Source of the DNA: Nitrospirota bacterium
GTDB taxonomy: Bacteria > Nitrospirota > Nitrospiria > Nitrospirales > Nitrospiraceae
Direction of reading: 5' to 3'
DNA: 64,000 nucleotides
Assembly: GCA_026387665.1 (NCBI GenBank)
Contig: JAPLLG010000007.1
Span: 124,001-188,000 of the forward strand
The translations under genes were made by a program, and so were the position numbers. This document shows, piece by piece, positions 16,879-27,322 of this stretch (within the stretch, counting starts at the first letter, position 1; each line of letters starts with the position of its first letter). The notes below the pieces were generated by a model, which worked only from the letters and a program-made list of their open reading frames with translations, was not told where the DNA came from and did no database searches.

Positions 16879-18231
16879 ATGCATCCTCCAATCCTGCTGC
16901 TCATCTCAGCCAATCCTCTCGTGTCACTGTTACTTGAACAGACCCTCGACCGCCGCGCCACCATCCTTCCCGCTACCACAACCGAAGAGGCTCTACGCCT
17001 CCTGAAAGATCAAACAGACCTGAAGCTCGTCATCTGCGACGAGAGCCAGGGGCGGATTGCGAGCCAAGCAATTCTCTCTCAGGCCAGACGCACCGGACAG
17101 AACCTCCCGATCATCATCCTCGGAACAGACGGATCAGCAAAAGCCGCTGTCGAAGCGTTACACCGTGGCGCCACAGACTATCTCGCTCAACCGGTCACAA
17201 CGAAGGATCTCCAGACTGCCATCCAGAAGACCCACGCCTTCGACGCGCCAGAGCCCCAAGCGCGGGCAGAGCGCCCCTTCGCATTCGATCAGATCGTCAG
17301 CCGGTCTTCCCAGATGAAACTGCTGAAACATCTGGCAACCGAAGTCGCCCAAACCGATGCGACCGTCCTCATCACCGGCGAAAGCGGCACCGGCAAAGAG
17401 CTCTTTGCCCGGGGGATCCATGCCTCCAGCCCCCGGTTCAAAGGCCCCTTCGTGGCCCTCAATTGTGCCGGCATTCCCGAGCACCTCCTCGAATCGGAAC
17501 TGTTCGGCTATCAACGAGGCGCCTTTACCGATGCGAAGCAGGCCAAGCCTGGACGGTTCCAACAAGCGGAGGGAGGCACGCTGTTCCTGGACGAAATCGG
17601 TGAGATGAGCCCGTCCGCCCAGGCCAAGCTCTTACGCGTGATGGAAACTCACCAGGTCGATCCGCTGGGAGACACGCGCAGCATTCACGTCAACATTCGC
17701 GTGATCGCCGCCACGAACGAAGACTTGCCGGCTCAGATCAAAGCCGGGCGATTTCGCCTGGACCTCTACTATCGGCTGAACGTCTACCAGCTCCGCATCC
17801 CGCCGCTCCGCGAACGGCCGGAAGATATCGAGCCGATTCTAACTTCGTTCTTAGATGTTGCCCGCCGCGATCATGGCTGTCGCATCAAGGGCATCACCCA
17901 AGCCGCTCTGACTATCTTGCAAGGCCACGACTGGCCCGGCAATGTGAGGGAGCTGCACAATGTCGTCGAAGGACTCACGATCACATGTAGAGATGAGATG
18001 ATCCAGCCGGACCACCTCCCAGCTTCAGTGCGAGATACCGGATCGGCAGGATCGAATGGAGAAATCGAGAAGACCTCGCTCCTGGCCTTTGGCCTCTCGG
18101 CTCAGGAGATGGAAAAGAAGCTGCTGAAAGAAGCGCTACAGCAAACAGGCGGCAACATCTCCGAAGCCAGCAGACTCCTCAAGATCACGCGCAATACGCT
18201 CCGGTATCGCATGGCCAAGTACCACCTCTAA
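16879..18231 (+). CDS. Sigma-54-dependent NtrC-family activator with atypical receiver
   Basis: 450 aa. Domain order: receiver-like (1 to about 120), AAA+ (about 138-370), Fis-type HTH (about 400-450). The receiver keeps Asp54 (VICDESQG) but lacks the acidic pair at the start (LISANP) and has Gln104 where the invariant Lys should be (YLAQPV). AAA+ features: Walker A GESGTGKE at 167-174, the sigma-54-contact loop as GAFTDA (214-219) rather than GAFTGA, and LFLDEIGE as Walker B. The HTH is GGNISEASRLLKITRNTLRYR. It should open sigma-54 promoters, but control by phosphorylation is doubtful. No kinase gene adjoins. Confidence 0.88.
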   Translation: MHPPILLLISANPLVSLLLEQTLDRRATILPATTTEEALRLLKDQTDLKLVICDESQGRIASQAILSQARRTGQNLPIIILGTDGSAKAAVEALHRGATDYLAQPVTTKDLQTAIQKTHAFDAPEPQARAERPFAFDQIVSRSSQMKLLKHLATEVAQTDATVLITGESGTGKELFARGIHASSPRFKGPFVALNCAGIPEHLLESELFGYQRGAFTDAKQAKPGRFQQAEGGTLFLDEIGEMSPSAQAKLLRVMETHQVDPLGDTRSIHVNIRVIAATNEDLPAQIKAGRFRLDLYYRLNVYQLRIPPLRERPEDIEPILTSFLDVARRDHGCRIKGITQAALTILQGHDWPGNVRELHNVVEGLTITCRDEMIQPDHLPASVRDTGSAGSNGEIEKTSLLAFGLSAQEMEKKLLKEALQQTGGNISEASRLLKITRNTLRYRMAKYHL

Positions 18232-18357
18232 CAGGCTGTTGAAAAATCCCGCCAGCTTCGTTCTCAGCTCGCAAGAATCCTCAACGTACCCCTGAGGGTA
18301 CGCCTCCGGTTCTTGCTCCGCCTGCGGCCTCGCTGGACGGTCTTTTTGAACAGCCTG
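18232..18357 (+). repeat. R1 palindromic element, copy 5
   Basis: Starts directly after the activator stop codon (TAA then CAGGCTGTTG). The ends CAGGCTGTT and AACAGCCTG, the mid-arms GCAAGAA/TTCTTGC and the GTACCCCTGAGGGTAC hairpin all pair. Confidence 0.88.
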
Positions 18358-18454
18358 CCCATGAAAATACTGAGACAAGAAGGAACGGGCGCCCTGGATG
18401 GTCCCTTTCGCTCACAGAGTGCGCACGATCAGAAGGATGGAAAGGACGGAAGTG

Positions 18455-18640
18455 CTAAGGCTTCGGAACTTCTAAGTCTTTGCAGATCTTAAAAACGAGG
18501 AAATCGTTGATCTCTCGATGGCGGGGGACGGTTGACGTTTTGCCGGCGGAGCGGTTCACCTACACATTATGGCTTCCGCCTTCACGAAGAAGCTGGACAC
18601 CGTAGCGTTCGAGGTGACGAATCAAATCGATCCGTTTCAT
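18455..18640 (-). pseudogene. hicA: hicA mRNA-interferase toxin with premature stop
   Basis: Read on the minus strand from the ATG at 18640 (ATGA overlap with hicB), 61 codons carry the HicA signature: MKRIDLIRHLERYG, the catalytic-His segment GGSHNV, then a TAG at 18562-18560, then NRSAGKTSTVPRHREINDFL and ...KICKDLEVPKP. The stop stands where intact HicA proteins usually have Tyr (GGSH.-Y-VNR). The rest of the frame is undamaged. A full-length toxin cannot be made without readthrough or an alternative start, so it is called a pseudogene. Confidence 0.8.
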
Positions 18641-18858
18641 GAAATGGAGGCGAGATGCTCCCGGATCACGGTCTTGCTCCCGAGAGATTCTTCCGCTAAC
18701 GCACGGTTAGATTCCAGGACCAGTTGAGCGGCCTCTTGAAGATTGGTCCGGGCTTCATCAAGCGTGTCTCCCTGCGTGTTTGCGCCGGGCAACTCCTCGA
18801 CAAACGCGATATACCCTTCCGGCACTTGCTGGAAAACGGCGGTCAACTGTTCCTTCAT
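18637..18858 (-). CDS. hicB: HicB family antitoxin
   Basis: 73 aa. The start at 18858 is set by AAGGAGG seven bases upstream. The short HicB core is present (GYIAFVEELPGANTQGDTLDEARTNLQEAAQLVLE). This version lacks a C-terminal DNA-binding domain. The gene order antitoxin then toxin and the four-base ATGA overlap are typical. HicB normally binds and neutralises HicA, which is broken here. Confidence 0.85.
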   Translation of the reverse strand: MKEQLTAVFQQVPEGYIAFVEELPGANTQGDTLDEARTNLQEAAQLVLESNRALAEESLGSKTVIREHLASIS

Positions 18859-18929
18859 AACTGTGTCCTCCTTACGCGTGCAGTACAATAGCGAAAATAG
18901 GCCATGCCCACTCTCACCCTAGAAAGGAG

Positions 18930-19015
18930 CGGCCAAGTACCCTTCTTGCTCCCAGAACACGCAGGATGAAACAGTGCTCGTTCAATGCACGCAACCAAGG
19001 ATCGAGCAGGCCACC
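18930..19015 (-). repeat. R2 palindromic element, copy 3
   Basis: Degenerate copy on the minus strand, recognised by GAACGAGCAC, GTGTTCTGGGAGCAAG and flanking arms. It lies between hicB and the IS30 remnant and appears to form the broken end of that remnant. Confidence 0.5.
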
Positions 19016-19049
19016 CGTCAGAATGTACAATTGCAAGGCCCGACCCCGT

Positions 19050-19526
19050 TTCGTCGCCGGGCGTCATATGGGGGATCTGACCCCGTCGATCCGTCCCTCC
19101 CGACCGAGGCCGACGCGCCTTGCGCGCCTGACGCAGTGCGGCCAGCATTTCGCTCCGCAGCGTGCCGCGTGGCAGCACATACAAGCCCGCGTAGATGGTC
19201 TCGGCCGACAGCTATTTACCCCTATCGTCAGGATACGCGCGTTTGAGCCGTCCGGCAATCTGCTCGGGCGAACAGCCCTTGGCCAGCTGCGTCCGCACGT
19301 ACTGCCACAGCCAGGGATCCAGGAGTTTGCGCGACCGCCGCGGCTGACGAGCTCGAGCCGACGCCAGGGTCTGCGCCGTGCAGGCCCGATACGGTCCCCG
19401 CACCGCGTTCCGGGCGTGCTCGCGGCTCACGGTGCTGGGCGCTCGCCTCAACACCGTCGCCATCGTCCGCAACGAATGGCCGCGGGCCAGCCCCAGACTC
19501 AAGGTTTCACGTTCTTCAGCACTCAT
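19050..19526 (-). pseudogene. IS30-family transposase remnant
   Basis: The frame from 19526 reads MSAEERETLSLGLARGHS, an HTH, ...GCSPEQIAGRLKRAYPDD, then an in-frame TAG at 19214-19212, then SAETIYAGLYVLPRGTLRSE and ...GGTDRRGQIPHM. This is the N-terminal half of an IS30 transposase. Homology stops at about 19060; the DDE catalytic region, inverted repeats and a complete 5' end were not found. It is dead and lies beside the hicAB remnant. Confidence 0.75.
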
Positions 19527-19739
19527 GTGTCTACAGGATCTCGTTCACATGGCAACACCGTAACCCATCAGGGCTTGAAGTGTTGCACTTGGATTTAGAA
19601 CTCAAGCTTGGTGCAAATACGGCTTGGACGTTCATCCACCTCTTTTCTGAGAACCACAAATACCACTTTGAGGGGAGTCCATGATCGAGTATTATGCTTC
19701 GCGGACGTCAAACTTGACGACCCCGTATGAGGTGAACCC

Positions 19740-20303
19740 ATGAGACGGCGTGCACAGTTAATCCTTGCGGTAGTCCTATTAGCCGCCTCACTGCTGTTTG
19801 TGGGGTGTTCCAATCCGCTCAATCAAGCCACTTATCAGAAGTATAGGAAGATGGGTGAAACGGCTTCGGCTGCAGGCAACTGGGAAAGAGCGGAAGAGGC
19901 GTATTATCGGGCTGGGGTAAATGTGAAAATCGGCTATCTGGGACCAGCATATGAGGCTGACGCCTCTTATAACCTGGGACGTGTGAAACGGGTCCTGGGA
20001 AAGTTTGATGAATCTGAAGCCCTTCTGAAGCGGGCACTGGAACTTGATGAGGAATTGATTGGAAAGGATGGATTGCAAGTTGGCTATGTATTGGTTGAAC
20101 TTGCTGTAACATACTATTATGCGAAGAAATATGAAAAAGGGATACCATTACTCGATAGGCTTGAGCCAATGCTCGGCCAATATAAGACAGGCCAGGTACG
20201 AGCCTTCATGAAACAGACCTATCAAACCTATGCAGGAGAGTTAGCACGCCGAGGAATGCCGGAGAAAGCACAACACTTTGAGACAATAGCCGCGTCTTTA
20301 TAG
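19740..20303 (+). CDS. TPR-containing lipoprotein
   Basis: 187 aa. The signal sequence ends in LLFVGC (Cys23), a lipobox. Four TPR-like helical pairs follow, for example WERAEEAYYRAG, ASYNLGRVKRVLGKFDESEALLKRALEL and LVELAVTYYYAKKYEKGIPLL. The base composition is visibly more A/T-rich than its neighbours. The partner proteins are unknown. A GAGGTG ribosome site precedes the ATG. The 629 bp after it, to 20932, hold no gene. Confidence 0.75.
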   Translation: MRRRAQLILAVVLLAASLLFVGCSNPLNQATYQKYRKMGETASAAGNWERAEEAYYRAGVNVKIGYLGPAYEADASYNLGRVKRVLGKFDESEALLKRALELDEELIGKDGLQVGYVLVELAVTYYYAKKYEKGIPLLDRLEPMLGQYKTGQVRAFMKQTYQTYAGELARRGMPEKAQHFETIAASL

Positions 20304-20932
20304 CTGCTTTTGGCCAAAAATAAATTGAAAGGTGTTCGTTCCGAGTCTACCCAGTCTGCTAGCTAGCTATGGATATCCTGGATGCCTGGAGCTTGATGGC
20401 TTTAAATTCAATTCCTCTTCACATAGTAAGACAAGGTGTGAATTGCACATTCACAGCCTCTCCCTAACTCATTGCGGTAGCAAGGCTATCTTGAACCTGT
20501 GGCTCAAGTCTGGCTGACATGAGGGCGGGCTAAGGGTCTCCCAACTGCGCGTGTCCAGGGACGGTACCGCGAGACGGGCAGGACAGGCGGGAAAAGCGAG
20601 AAACGAGGACTGGTTCATCTGGTCTATCTGGTCTGTCTCGTTTATCTGGTTGGCTAGACCGGAAATCCCACCAGAAAAACCAGACAGACGATCCTGCTCG
20701 TTCTACAAACACAGGACCAACGTGAGCGCCCCTCCCATTCCCGTCTAAATAGATCGTGCCGAAAACTTTTTCACCAAAGACCGTTGATTTCCACTTCAAC
20801 TGAATAATCTCTATTGCTATCCGTTCCTATCCATTCATTCTCGACGAGCCAGCACCTCCATCCTCAAGGCTTCCCCTCCACCACCGATAGTACCTAGGTC
20901 TACTAACAGAATGACTCACGCACGAGGGTTCC
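20304..20932. other. Gene-free intergenic region
   Basis: No convincing gene. It contains a TTTTGGCCAAAA palindrome after the lipoprotein stop and, at about 20608-20665, a run of TCTGGTCTATCTGGTCTGTCTCGTT-like units (GGTCTATCT words) also seen at 58222-58262. An 89-codon minus-strand frame here follows the repeat and was rejected. Confidence 0.6.
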
Positions 20933-21607
20933 TTGCTTCACTGGCCGCCATCGATACAGACGCGCGCGCTCATTGCGACAGGTGTACTGTTGTTCTCCCT
21001 CATCGAGGGACAGGCCTACGGCGCACCGCGGCAGCAATTGATTCCCGTCCTGGGCGTCACGACCGGCCAGAACCGGATCGGCACGGTCGTCTATGTGATG
21101 GTGTCATTCGAGGAGCGGCAAGATCAGACTGGCCTGAGGCTGCAGTTCCACACGACACCGGGCCGGTTTTCGACCTTGGCCCAGACGTCGATCGAACAGG
21201 CAATTAGGCGGAGCGCGCAATCCCTGGGGACTTCCACCGACTCCTGGGCGGTCGAACTTTCGGTCTTCTATATCGGCATGACTGTCGACGGGAATAGTTT
21301 GTCGGCGATGGTGAGCCTGAGCGTCGCAGCCATGGCACAAGGAAAGACGGTGCCGACCGGTTATGTGATGACGGGAACGGTCACTCCCGATGGAGGGATC
21401 GGTGCGGTGGGATTTGTTCCGTTGAAAGTGCAGGCGGCCCAGGCGGCGAACCTGCGCCGGGTCGTAGTCTCACGACTGAATGCGCCAGCCGGAAGCCCTG
21501 CCGGCTCGATCCATGTCTCGCCGGTGCAATCGGTACGAGAAGCCCTGGATGCCCTCACCGACTCCTCGCCGCTGAAGCCGGCTAATGCCGAAGCTGAACT
21601 ACAGTAA
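20933..21607 (+). CDS. Exported Lon-like (S16) Ser/Lys protease-domain protein
   Basis: 224 aa from a TTG start; no ATG is available after the in-frame stop at 20912, and GAGGG lies five bases upstream. The N-terminus has a hydrophobic stretch (ALIATGVLLFSLIEG) ending in AYGA, a likely signal peptide. The region from about 100 to 185 resembles the Lon proteolytic domain: SLSAMVSLSVAAMAQGKTVP after VDGNS (Ser as nucleophile), then TGTVTPDGGIGAVGFVPLKVQAAQAA (Lys as partner). No AAA+ domain is present. Its 3' end overlaps the convergent mutS2 by 26 bp. Confidence 0.7.
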   Translation: MLHWPPSIQTRALIATGVLLFSLIEGQAYGAPRQQLIPVLGVTTGQNRIGTVVYVMVSFEERQDQTGLRLQFHTTPGRFSTLAQTSIEQAIRRSAQSLGTSTDSWAVELSVFYIGMTVDGNSLSAMVSLSVAAMAQGKTVPTGYVMTGTVTPDGGIGAVGFVPLKVQAAQAANLRRVVVSRLNAPAGSPAGSIHVSPVQSVREALDALTDSSPLKPANAEAELQ

Positions 21608-23996
21608 CTCCGTCTCCTCCTTCTGCACGATCACCAGGCCTGGTGCCTGCGACATAGGGGGAATCTTTCAAATAGTCTCGCAACGATGCTTTCAGTTTCC
21701 CTGTGCCATGGCCATGAATGATGCGGAGAAACGGCACGGCAGCCATCGTCGCGCGATCCAGCGCCGCCACCACTTGATCCAGCGCCTCGTCCGCCGCCCT
21801 CCCTCGCACATCCACGACCGTCTGCTCATCCAACCCCATCCCGCCTCCTAGCTGGAGCCGGCGCGGAGTCGATGGGGCTGATGCCGGCTTCGACGGGGCG
21901 GCCTGTCCCCTTGCGAGGCCGACGAGATTCGCCACGGTGGCCAGCAGTTCCCCAGCCCCCACCTTCACCCTCACTCTTTTCTTCCCCTGCGGTGCTTCGA
22001 GAAGCGTGCCGGTCATGCCGAGCCCGCCGATCTCCACCTGATCTCCCATCCCCAACTGCTCAAGCGGAATCGGCGTGCCGGCCGGGGCCAATTCAGCTCT
22101 CGTTTGCGCCTCCAGCTCGAACAACCGTTGCTTCGCCGCCTTGGCCTTGATCAACTTCTGCTCGCCCTTGACTGTATCGACCGTGGCTTGCACTTCCGCC
22201 CGCGCGCGACTGAACTGCTCGCTCAATTTTCTCTTCAGGCCCCGCTGCGCTTCCTTTTCTGTCTCTTCCAGATGGGCCAGCTGCGCCTTGGCTCGCTGCT
22301 CCGCCTGCTCCGCTTCACGTCTCGCCTCAACGGCGCGGGCCAAATCGTCGGCCAACTGCCGTTGCGTGGCTTGCAGATCGTGCAACATCGTTTCCATGGC
22401 CCGCTCGTCTTTATGGAGCTTCAGCCTCGCCTCATCCAGCAAGGCCCGGTCCATCCCCAACCGGCCTGCAATCTCCAGCGCAGAGGAGCCGCCCGGCACC
22501 CCCATGAAGAGCCGATAGGTCGGCGAGAGGGTTGCCACGTCGAACTCGACGCTGGCGTTCGCGAAGCCGGGCATCGTATGGGCCAAAGCCTTCAATGATC
22601 CGTAGTGGGTGGTCGCGACGACTTTCATTCCCAGCGTGGCCAGCCGGCAGAGCAAGGCTTCGGCCAGGGCCGCTCCTTCTGATGGATCGGTCGAGGTGAC
22701 CGGCTCATCAAGGAGGACCAGCCATTGCCGCGGCTCAGCCTCTTCGTCGCTATTCCGCTGCTGCTCCGTTTCATCGAGCAACTGAATCATCTGGGTCATG
22801 TGAGCCGAGAAGCTGGAGAGGTCGCGGGCCAGGTCCTGGGCATCGCCGATATCGGCATAGACGTCGGAGAAGAAGGCCATCTCTGATTCTGCCTCACAGG
22901 GCAAATGCAGTCCTGCACGGACCATCAAGGCAAAGAGCCCGACGATCTTGAGGGTGACGGTCTTGCCTCCCGTATTGGGACCGGAGATGACCAGCACCTG
23001 GATCGATTCATCCAGGAGAATATCGTTGGCCACCACCTGCCCTTTCGACAACACAAGCAAGGGATGCCGGGCCTGCAGCAATTTCACGCGCCCATCATCG
23101 TTGAGCCCGACTGGATGGGCCTTGAGTTGGCGGCCGAATGAAGCCCGCGCGGCAATCCCATCCAGCATAGCCAGGGCATCGAGCCCCGCCAACATGAGCT
23201 CTGCCTGTGCTGCGACGAGGGAAGACAGCTCCCGCAGGATGCGCCGCACTTCCCGCTCGATCTCTAAATCTGCCACTTTGATGGAATTGTTCAGCTCGAC
23301 CAGCTCGCGCGGCTCGATAAACACCGTGGCCCCGCTGGCCGAGACATCATGCACAATCCCCGGCACCCGTCCCCTCATATCGGTTTTCACCGGAATGACA
23401 TAACGGCCTTCCCGCTGGGCGAAATACTGTTCTTGGAGGATCTCCTCGAAGCGGCGCGAGTGGAGCATCTGATCCACCTGATGCCGGATCTGCTGTTTGA
23501 GCGAATGGGCCTGATGGGTCAAGCGCCGCAATTCCGGCGTCGCCGACTCCTTGATCGAACCGTCCTGATGGATCGCGTCATCCAGCGCGGCCTTCACGGG
23601 GCGCAGGACCTCGACCGACCGTAAGGACTGCGCGACAGATGCCAAAGCAGGAGCGACCTGCTGATGCCGTTCCACAAAACGGCCGCTCTCCTCCAGCAAC
23701 TCCAGCACGATCGCGCAATCGCGGAGTTCCAATATTTCCAACGAGGCCCCTTTGCTCGCCCGGGCAAGCGGATCGCGAATATCCGGAAAGGACAAGACCG
23801 GCAGGCCCTCACCGGCATCTTGCAGCCGTCCCATCTCCGTCGTTTCCTGCTGGCGCCGTTGTGTATCCTCCAGATCCGTCGCCAAGTCGAGGGCGCGACA
23901 ACGCGCCGCCCCCATCGTGGACCTGGCATGGCCAGCCAAAGCCTCCAGCAATCTCGGCCACTCCAACACCTGCGTGGTCTTCTCGAACAGATTCAC
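21582..23996 (-). CDS. mutS2: Endonuclease MutS2
   Basis: 804 aa from a GTG with GAGG upstream; a longer ATG-started frame (24065) adds 23 residues and looks unlikely. The MutS core and clamp run to about 320. The ATPase has Walker A SGPNTGGKTVTLK and a LVLLDEPVTSTDPSEGAAL Walker B. A coiled region (DDLARAVEARREAEQAEQR) precedes a C-terminal Smr domain (VVDVRGRAADEALDQ... HGHGTGKLKASLRDYL). In other bacteria MutS2 acts on branched DNA and collided ribosomes. Confidence 0.93.
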   Translation of the reverse strand: MNLFEKTTQVLEWPRLLEALAGHARSTMGAARCRALDLATDLEDTQRRQQETTEMGRLQDAGEGLPVLSFPDIRDPLARASKGASLEILELRDCAIVLELLEESGRFVERHQQVAPALASVAQSLRSVEVLRPVKAALDDAIHQDGSIKESATPELRRLTHQAHSLKQQIRHQVDQMLHSRRFEEILQEQYFAQREGRYVIPVKTDMRGRVPGIVHDVSASGATVFIEPRELVELNNSIKVADLEIEREVRRILRELSSLVAAQAELMLAGLDALAMLDGIAARASFGRQLKAHPVGLNDDGRVKLLQARHPLLVLSKGQVVANDILLDESIQVLVISGPNTGGKTVTLKIVGLFALMVRAGLHLPCEAESEMAFFSDVYADIGDAQDLARDLSSFSAHMTQMIQLLDETEQQRNSDEEAEPRQWLVLLDEPVTSTDPSEGAALAEALLCRLATLGMKVVATTHYGSLKALAHTMPGFANASVEFDVATLSPTYRLFMGVPGGSSALEIAGRLGMDRALLDEARLKLHKDERAMETMLHDLQATQRQLADDLARAVEARREAEQAEQRAKAQLAHLEETEKEAQRGLKRKLSEQFSRARAEVQATVDTVKGEQKLIKAKAAKQRLFELEAQTRAELAPAGTPIPLEQLGMGDQVEIGGLGMTGTLLEAPQGKKRVRVKVGAGELLATVANLVGLARGQAAPSKPASAPSTPRRLQLGGGMGLDEQTVVDVRGRAADEALDQVVAALDRATMAAVPFLRIIHGHGTGKLKASLRDYLKDSPYVAGTRPGDRAEGGDGVTVVQLRH

Positions 23997-24163
23997 TGAT
24001 ACCTCATGGAAAAACGTCTCAGACTGAGATCGCCGAACTCTAACGAACCACCAACAGAGACGCAAGGCAGAAGGCCGCGCACCGCGCGCCGGTTCTGTCA
24101 GCGGCCGATGCGGGCTGCAGCGAAACTCCTGTGATCCGGCGCGGAGTTACCGCCCTCTATGGC

Positions 24164-25265
<1,102 letters not shown>

Positions 25266-25287
25266 GGATTAGCGGACACATCGCCGG

Positions 25288-26487
25288 ATGAACCTACGCA
25301 AACAAACGATCGACGATATCTCGCTGAAGGGCAAACGGGTCATTATCCGGGCCGACTTCAACGTCCCCTTGGATGATTCGCACCAAATCACCGACGACAC
25401 CCGCATTCGTTCGACCCTGCTGACCATCAATCGAGCCGTGGACGACGGAGCCAAGGTGATCCTCTGTTCGCACCTGGGCCGCCCGAACGGAACGTTCAAC
25501 CCCAAGTACAGCCTGGCCCCGGTGGCCAAACGTCTGGGGCGGCTCCTGGGCAAAGAGATTCTCTTTGCGCCCGATTGCATCGGCCCGGCGGTGGAAAAGC
25601 TTGTCGCCACGATGAAGCCGGGCGACGTGCTGCTCCTCGAAAACCTCCGGTTCCATAAGGGTGAAGAGCAAAACGACGACGCCTTCTCGAAGGCACTGGC
25701 ATCCCTCGGCGACGTCTACATCAACGACGCCTTCGGCGCCGCGCACCGAGCCCATGCCTCCACCGTCGGTATCACCAAATTCATTCCCGTTTCGGCCGCC
25801 GGCTTCCTCCTCAAGAAGGAAATCGAATATCTCGAGGGAGCCGTCGAAAACCCCGTCCGGCCCTTTGTCGCCATTCTCGGCGGAGCGAAAGTATCCGGGA
25901 AGATCGGTGTCATCGAGAATCTGGGCAAACGCGTCGACAAAGTTATTATCGGCGGCGGCATGGCCTTCACCTTCCTCAAGGCGAAGGGGCTGGAAATCGG
26001 CAACTCCCTGGTCGAAAACGACATGCTGGACTTCGCCAAAGGCATCGAGGAACATGCCCTCTCCCGCGGCGTGAAATTCTATCTCCCGGTCGATTGCGTC
26101 GTTGCGGCCAGCCGCGAGCTTGGCGCGGAGTCGAAGATCGTTCCGGTCCAGGAAATCCCCAAAGGCTGGTATGCCCTCGACATCGGCCCTGCTTCCGTCA
26201 AACTGTTCAACGAAGCGGTCCAAAACGCGAAGACGATTCTGTGGAACGGACCGATGGGCGTCTTTGAAATCGATGCCTATGCCCGAGGGACGCTCGCCAT
26301 GGCTCACACGGTGGCCAACGCCTATGCCCTCACGATCGTCGGCGGAGGCGAAACGGCCTTAGCCGTCCATCGAGCCGGCGAATCGGAGAATATGTCGTTC
26401 ATCTCGACCGGCGGCGGCGCCGCGTTGGAGTTGCTCGAAGGCAAACAACTTCCGGGCTTGACCGCCCTCCCGGATCGAGTCGAGTAA
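25288..26487 (+). CDS. pgk: Phosphoglycerate kinase
   Basis: 399 aa. Transfers phosphate between 1,3-bisphosphoglycerate and [12 protein letters not shown] at the N-terminus, HLGRPNG, the [15 protein letters not shown] hinge region, WNGPMGVFE and a C-terminal GGGETA and [20 protein letters not shown] loop are all present. Second in the gap-pgk-tpiA-secG operon. Confidence 0.97.
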   Translation: MNLRKQTIDDISLKGKRVIIRADFNVPLDDSHQITDDTRIRSTLLTINRAVDDGAKVILCSHLGRPNGTFNPKYSLAPVAKRLGRLLGKEILFAPDCIGPAVEKLVATMKPGDVLLLENLRFHKGEEQNDDAFSKALASLGDVYINDAFGAAHRAHASTVGITKFIPVSAAGFLLKKEIEYLEGAVENPVRPFVAILGGAKVSGKIGVIENLGKRVDKVIIGGGMAFTFLKAKGLEIGNSLVENDMLDFAKGIEEHALSRGVKFYLPVDCVVAASRELGAESKIVPVQEIPKGWYALDIGPASVKLFNEAVQNAKTILWNGPMGVFEIDAYARGTLAMAHTVANAYALTIVGGGETALAVHRAGESENMSFISTGGGAALELLEGKQLPGLTALPDRVE

Positions 26488-26537
26488 TCGCCTCGTCGTA
26501 AGTTCACGCCCGCGACACCATCCATATCGAGAAATCT

Positions 26538-27308
26538 GTGCGCACACCCCTCATCGTCGGCAACTGGAAGATGAATAAGACGGCCTCGGAGGCCGCAGCC
26601 TTCATTCGCGACCTCCTGGAACGGCTGACCCCATCCCCCAAGGCCGATGTGGCCCTGGCGCCGCCCTTTACCTCCCTTGAATCGGCTACTAAGGCCCTCG
26701 GTCCCTCCTCCTGGATCAGCCTCGGCGCCCAGAACCTCCATTGGGAGCAGCAGGGCGCCTTCACGGGAGAGGTGTCCGCTTCGATGTTACGCGAGCTGGG
26801 CTGCCGCTATGTGATCGTCGGCCATTCGGAGCGTCGCGTACTCTTCGGCGAACGGGACGAGACGATTCAGAAGAAAGTCCGGGCAGCCCTGGCGCAGGGA
26901 CTCTCTCCGATCCTCTGCGTGGGAGAATCCCTGGCTGAGCGGGAGGCGGGCAAGACGGAATCGGTCGTCACGGCTCAGTTAAACCGCAGCCTGGCAGGGC
27001 TGAGCCAGCAGGACCTCGCGACCGTCACCATCGCCTACGAGCCGGTCTGGGCCATCGGCACAGGACGGGCCGCCACCACGGAGCAGGCCGTGGCAGTCCA
27101 TCGGTCCATCCGCTCGTTCGTGGAAACAGGCTGGAACAGCACAACTGCCGTTGCCATGAGAATTCTCTACGGAGGGAGCGTCACGCCTCAGAACGCCGAG
27201 TCGCTGCTCGCCTCGGAGGCGATCGATGGGGCATTAGTGGGCGGGGCTTGTCTCAATCCCGATTCCTTTGCTACAATCGTGCGCATTGCTCAGACACGAC
27301 GTGCTTAA
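26538..27308 (+). CDS. tpiA: Triose-phosphate isomerase
   Basis: 256 aa, GTG start (MRTPLIVGNWKMNKT, the canonical opening). Catalytic residues in the WKMNKT segment, the His in VIVGHSERR and the Glu in AYEPVWAIGTG are present. The phosphate-binding GGSVTPQNAESLL and DGALVGGACL are present. Third in the glycolytic operon, 50 bp after pgk. Confidence 0.97.
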   Translation: MRTPLIVGNWKMNKTASEAAAFIRDLLERLTPSPKADVALAPPFTSLESATKALGPSSWISLGAQNLHWEQQGAFTGEVSASMLRELGCRYVIVGHSERRVLFGERDETIQKKVRAALAQGLSPILCVGESLAEREAGKTESVVTAQLNRSLAGLSQQDLATVTIAYEPVWAIGTGRAATTEQAVAVHRSIRSFVETGWNSTTAVAMRILYGGSVTPQNAESLLASEAIDGALVGGACLNPDSFATIVRIAQTRRA

Positions 27309-27322
27309 CTGATCGGAGTGCC

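Noticed and set aside
20530-20799. 89-codon minus-strand frame in the 20.3-20.9 kb gap
   Set aside because: It follows the GGTCTATCT repeat, giving DKRDRPDRPDEP-like low-complexity protein.
25294-26307. Minus-strand 337-codon frame within pgk
   Set aside because: Long antisense frame typical of GC-rich codon-biased DNA; pgk motifs are on the other strand.
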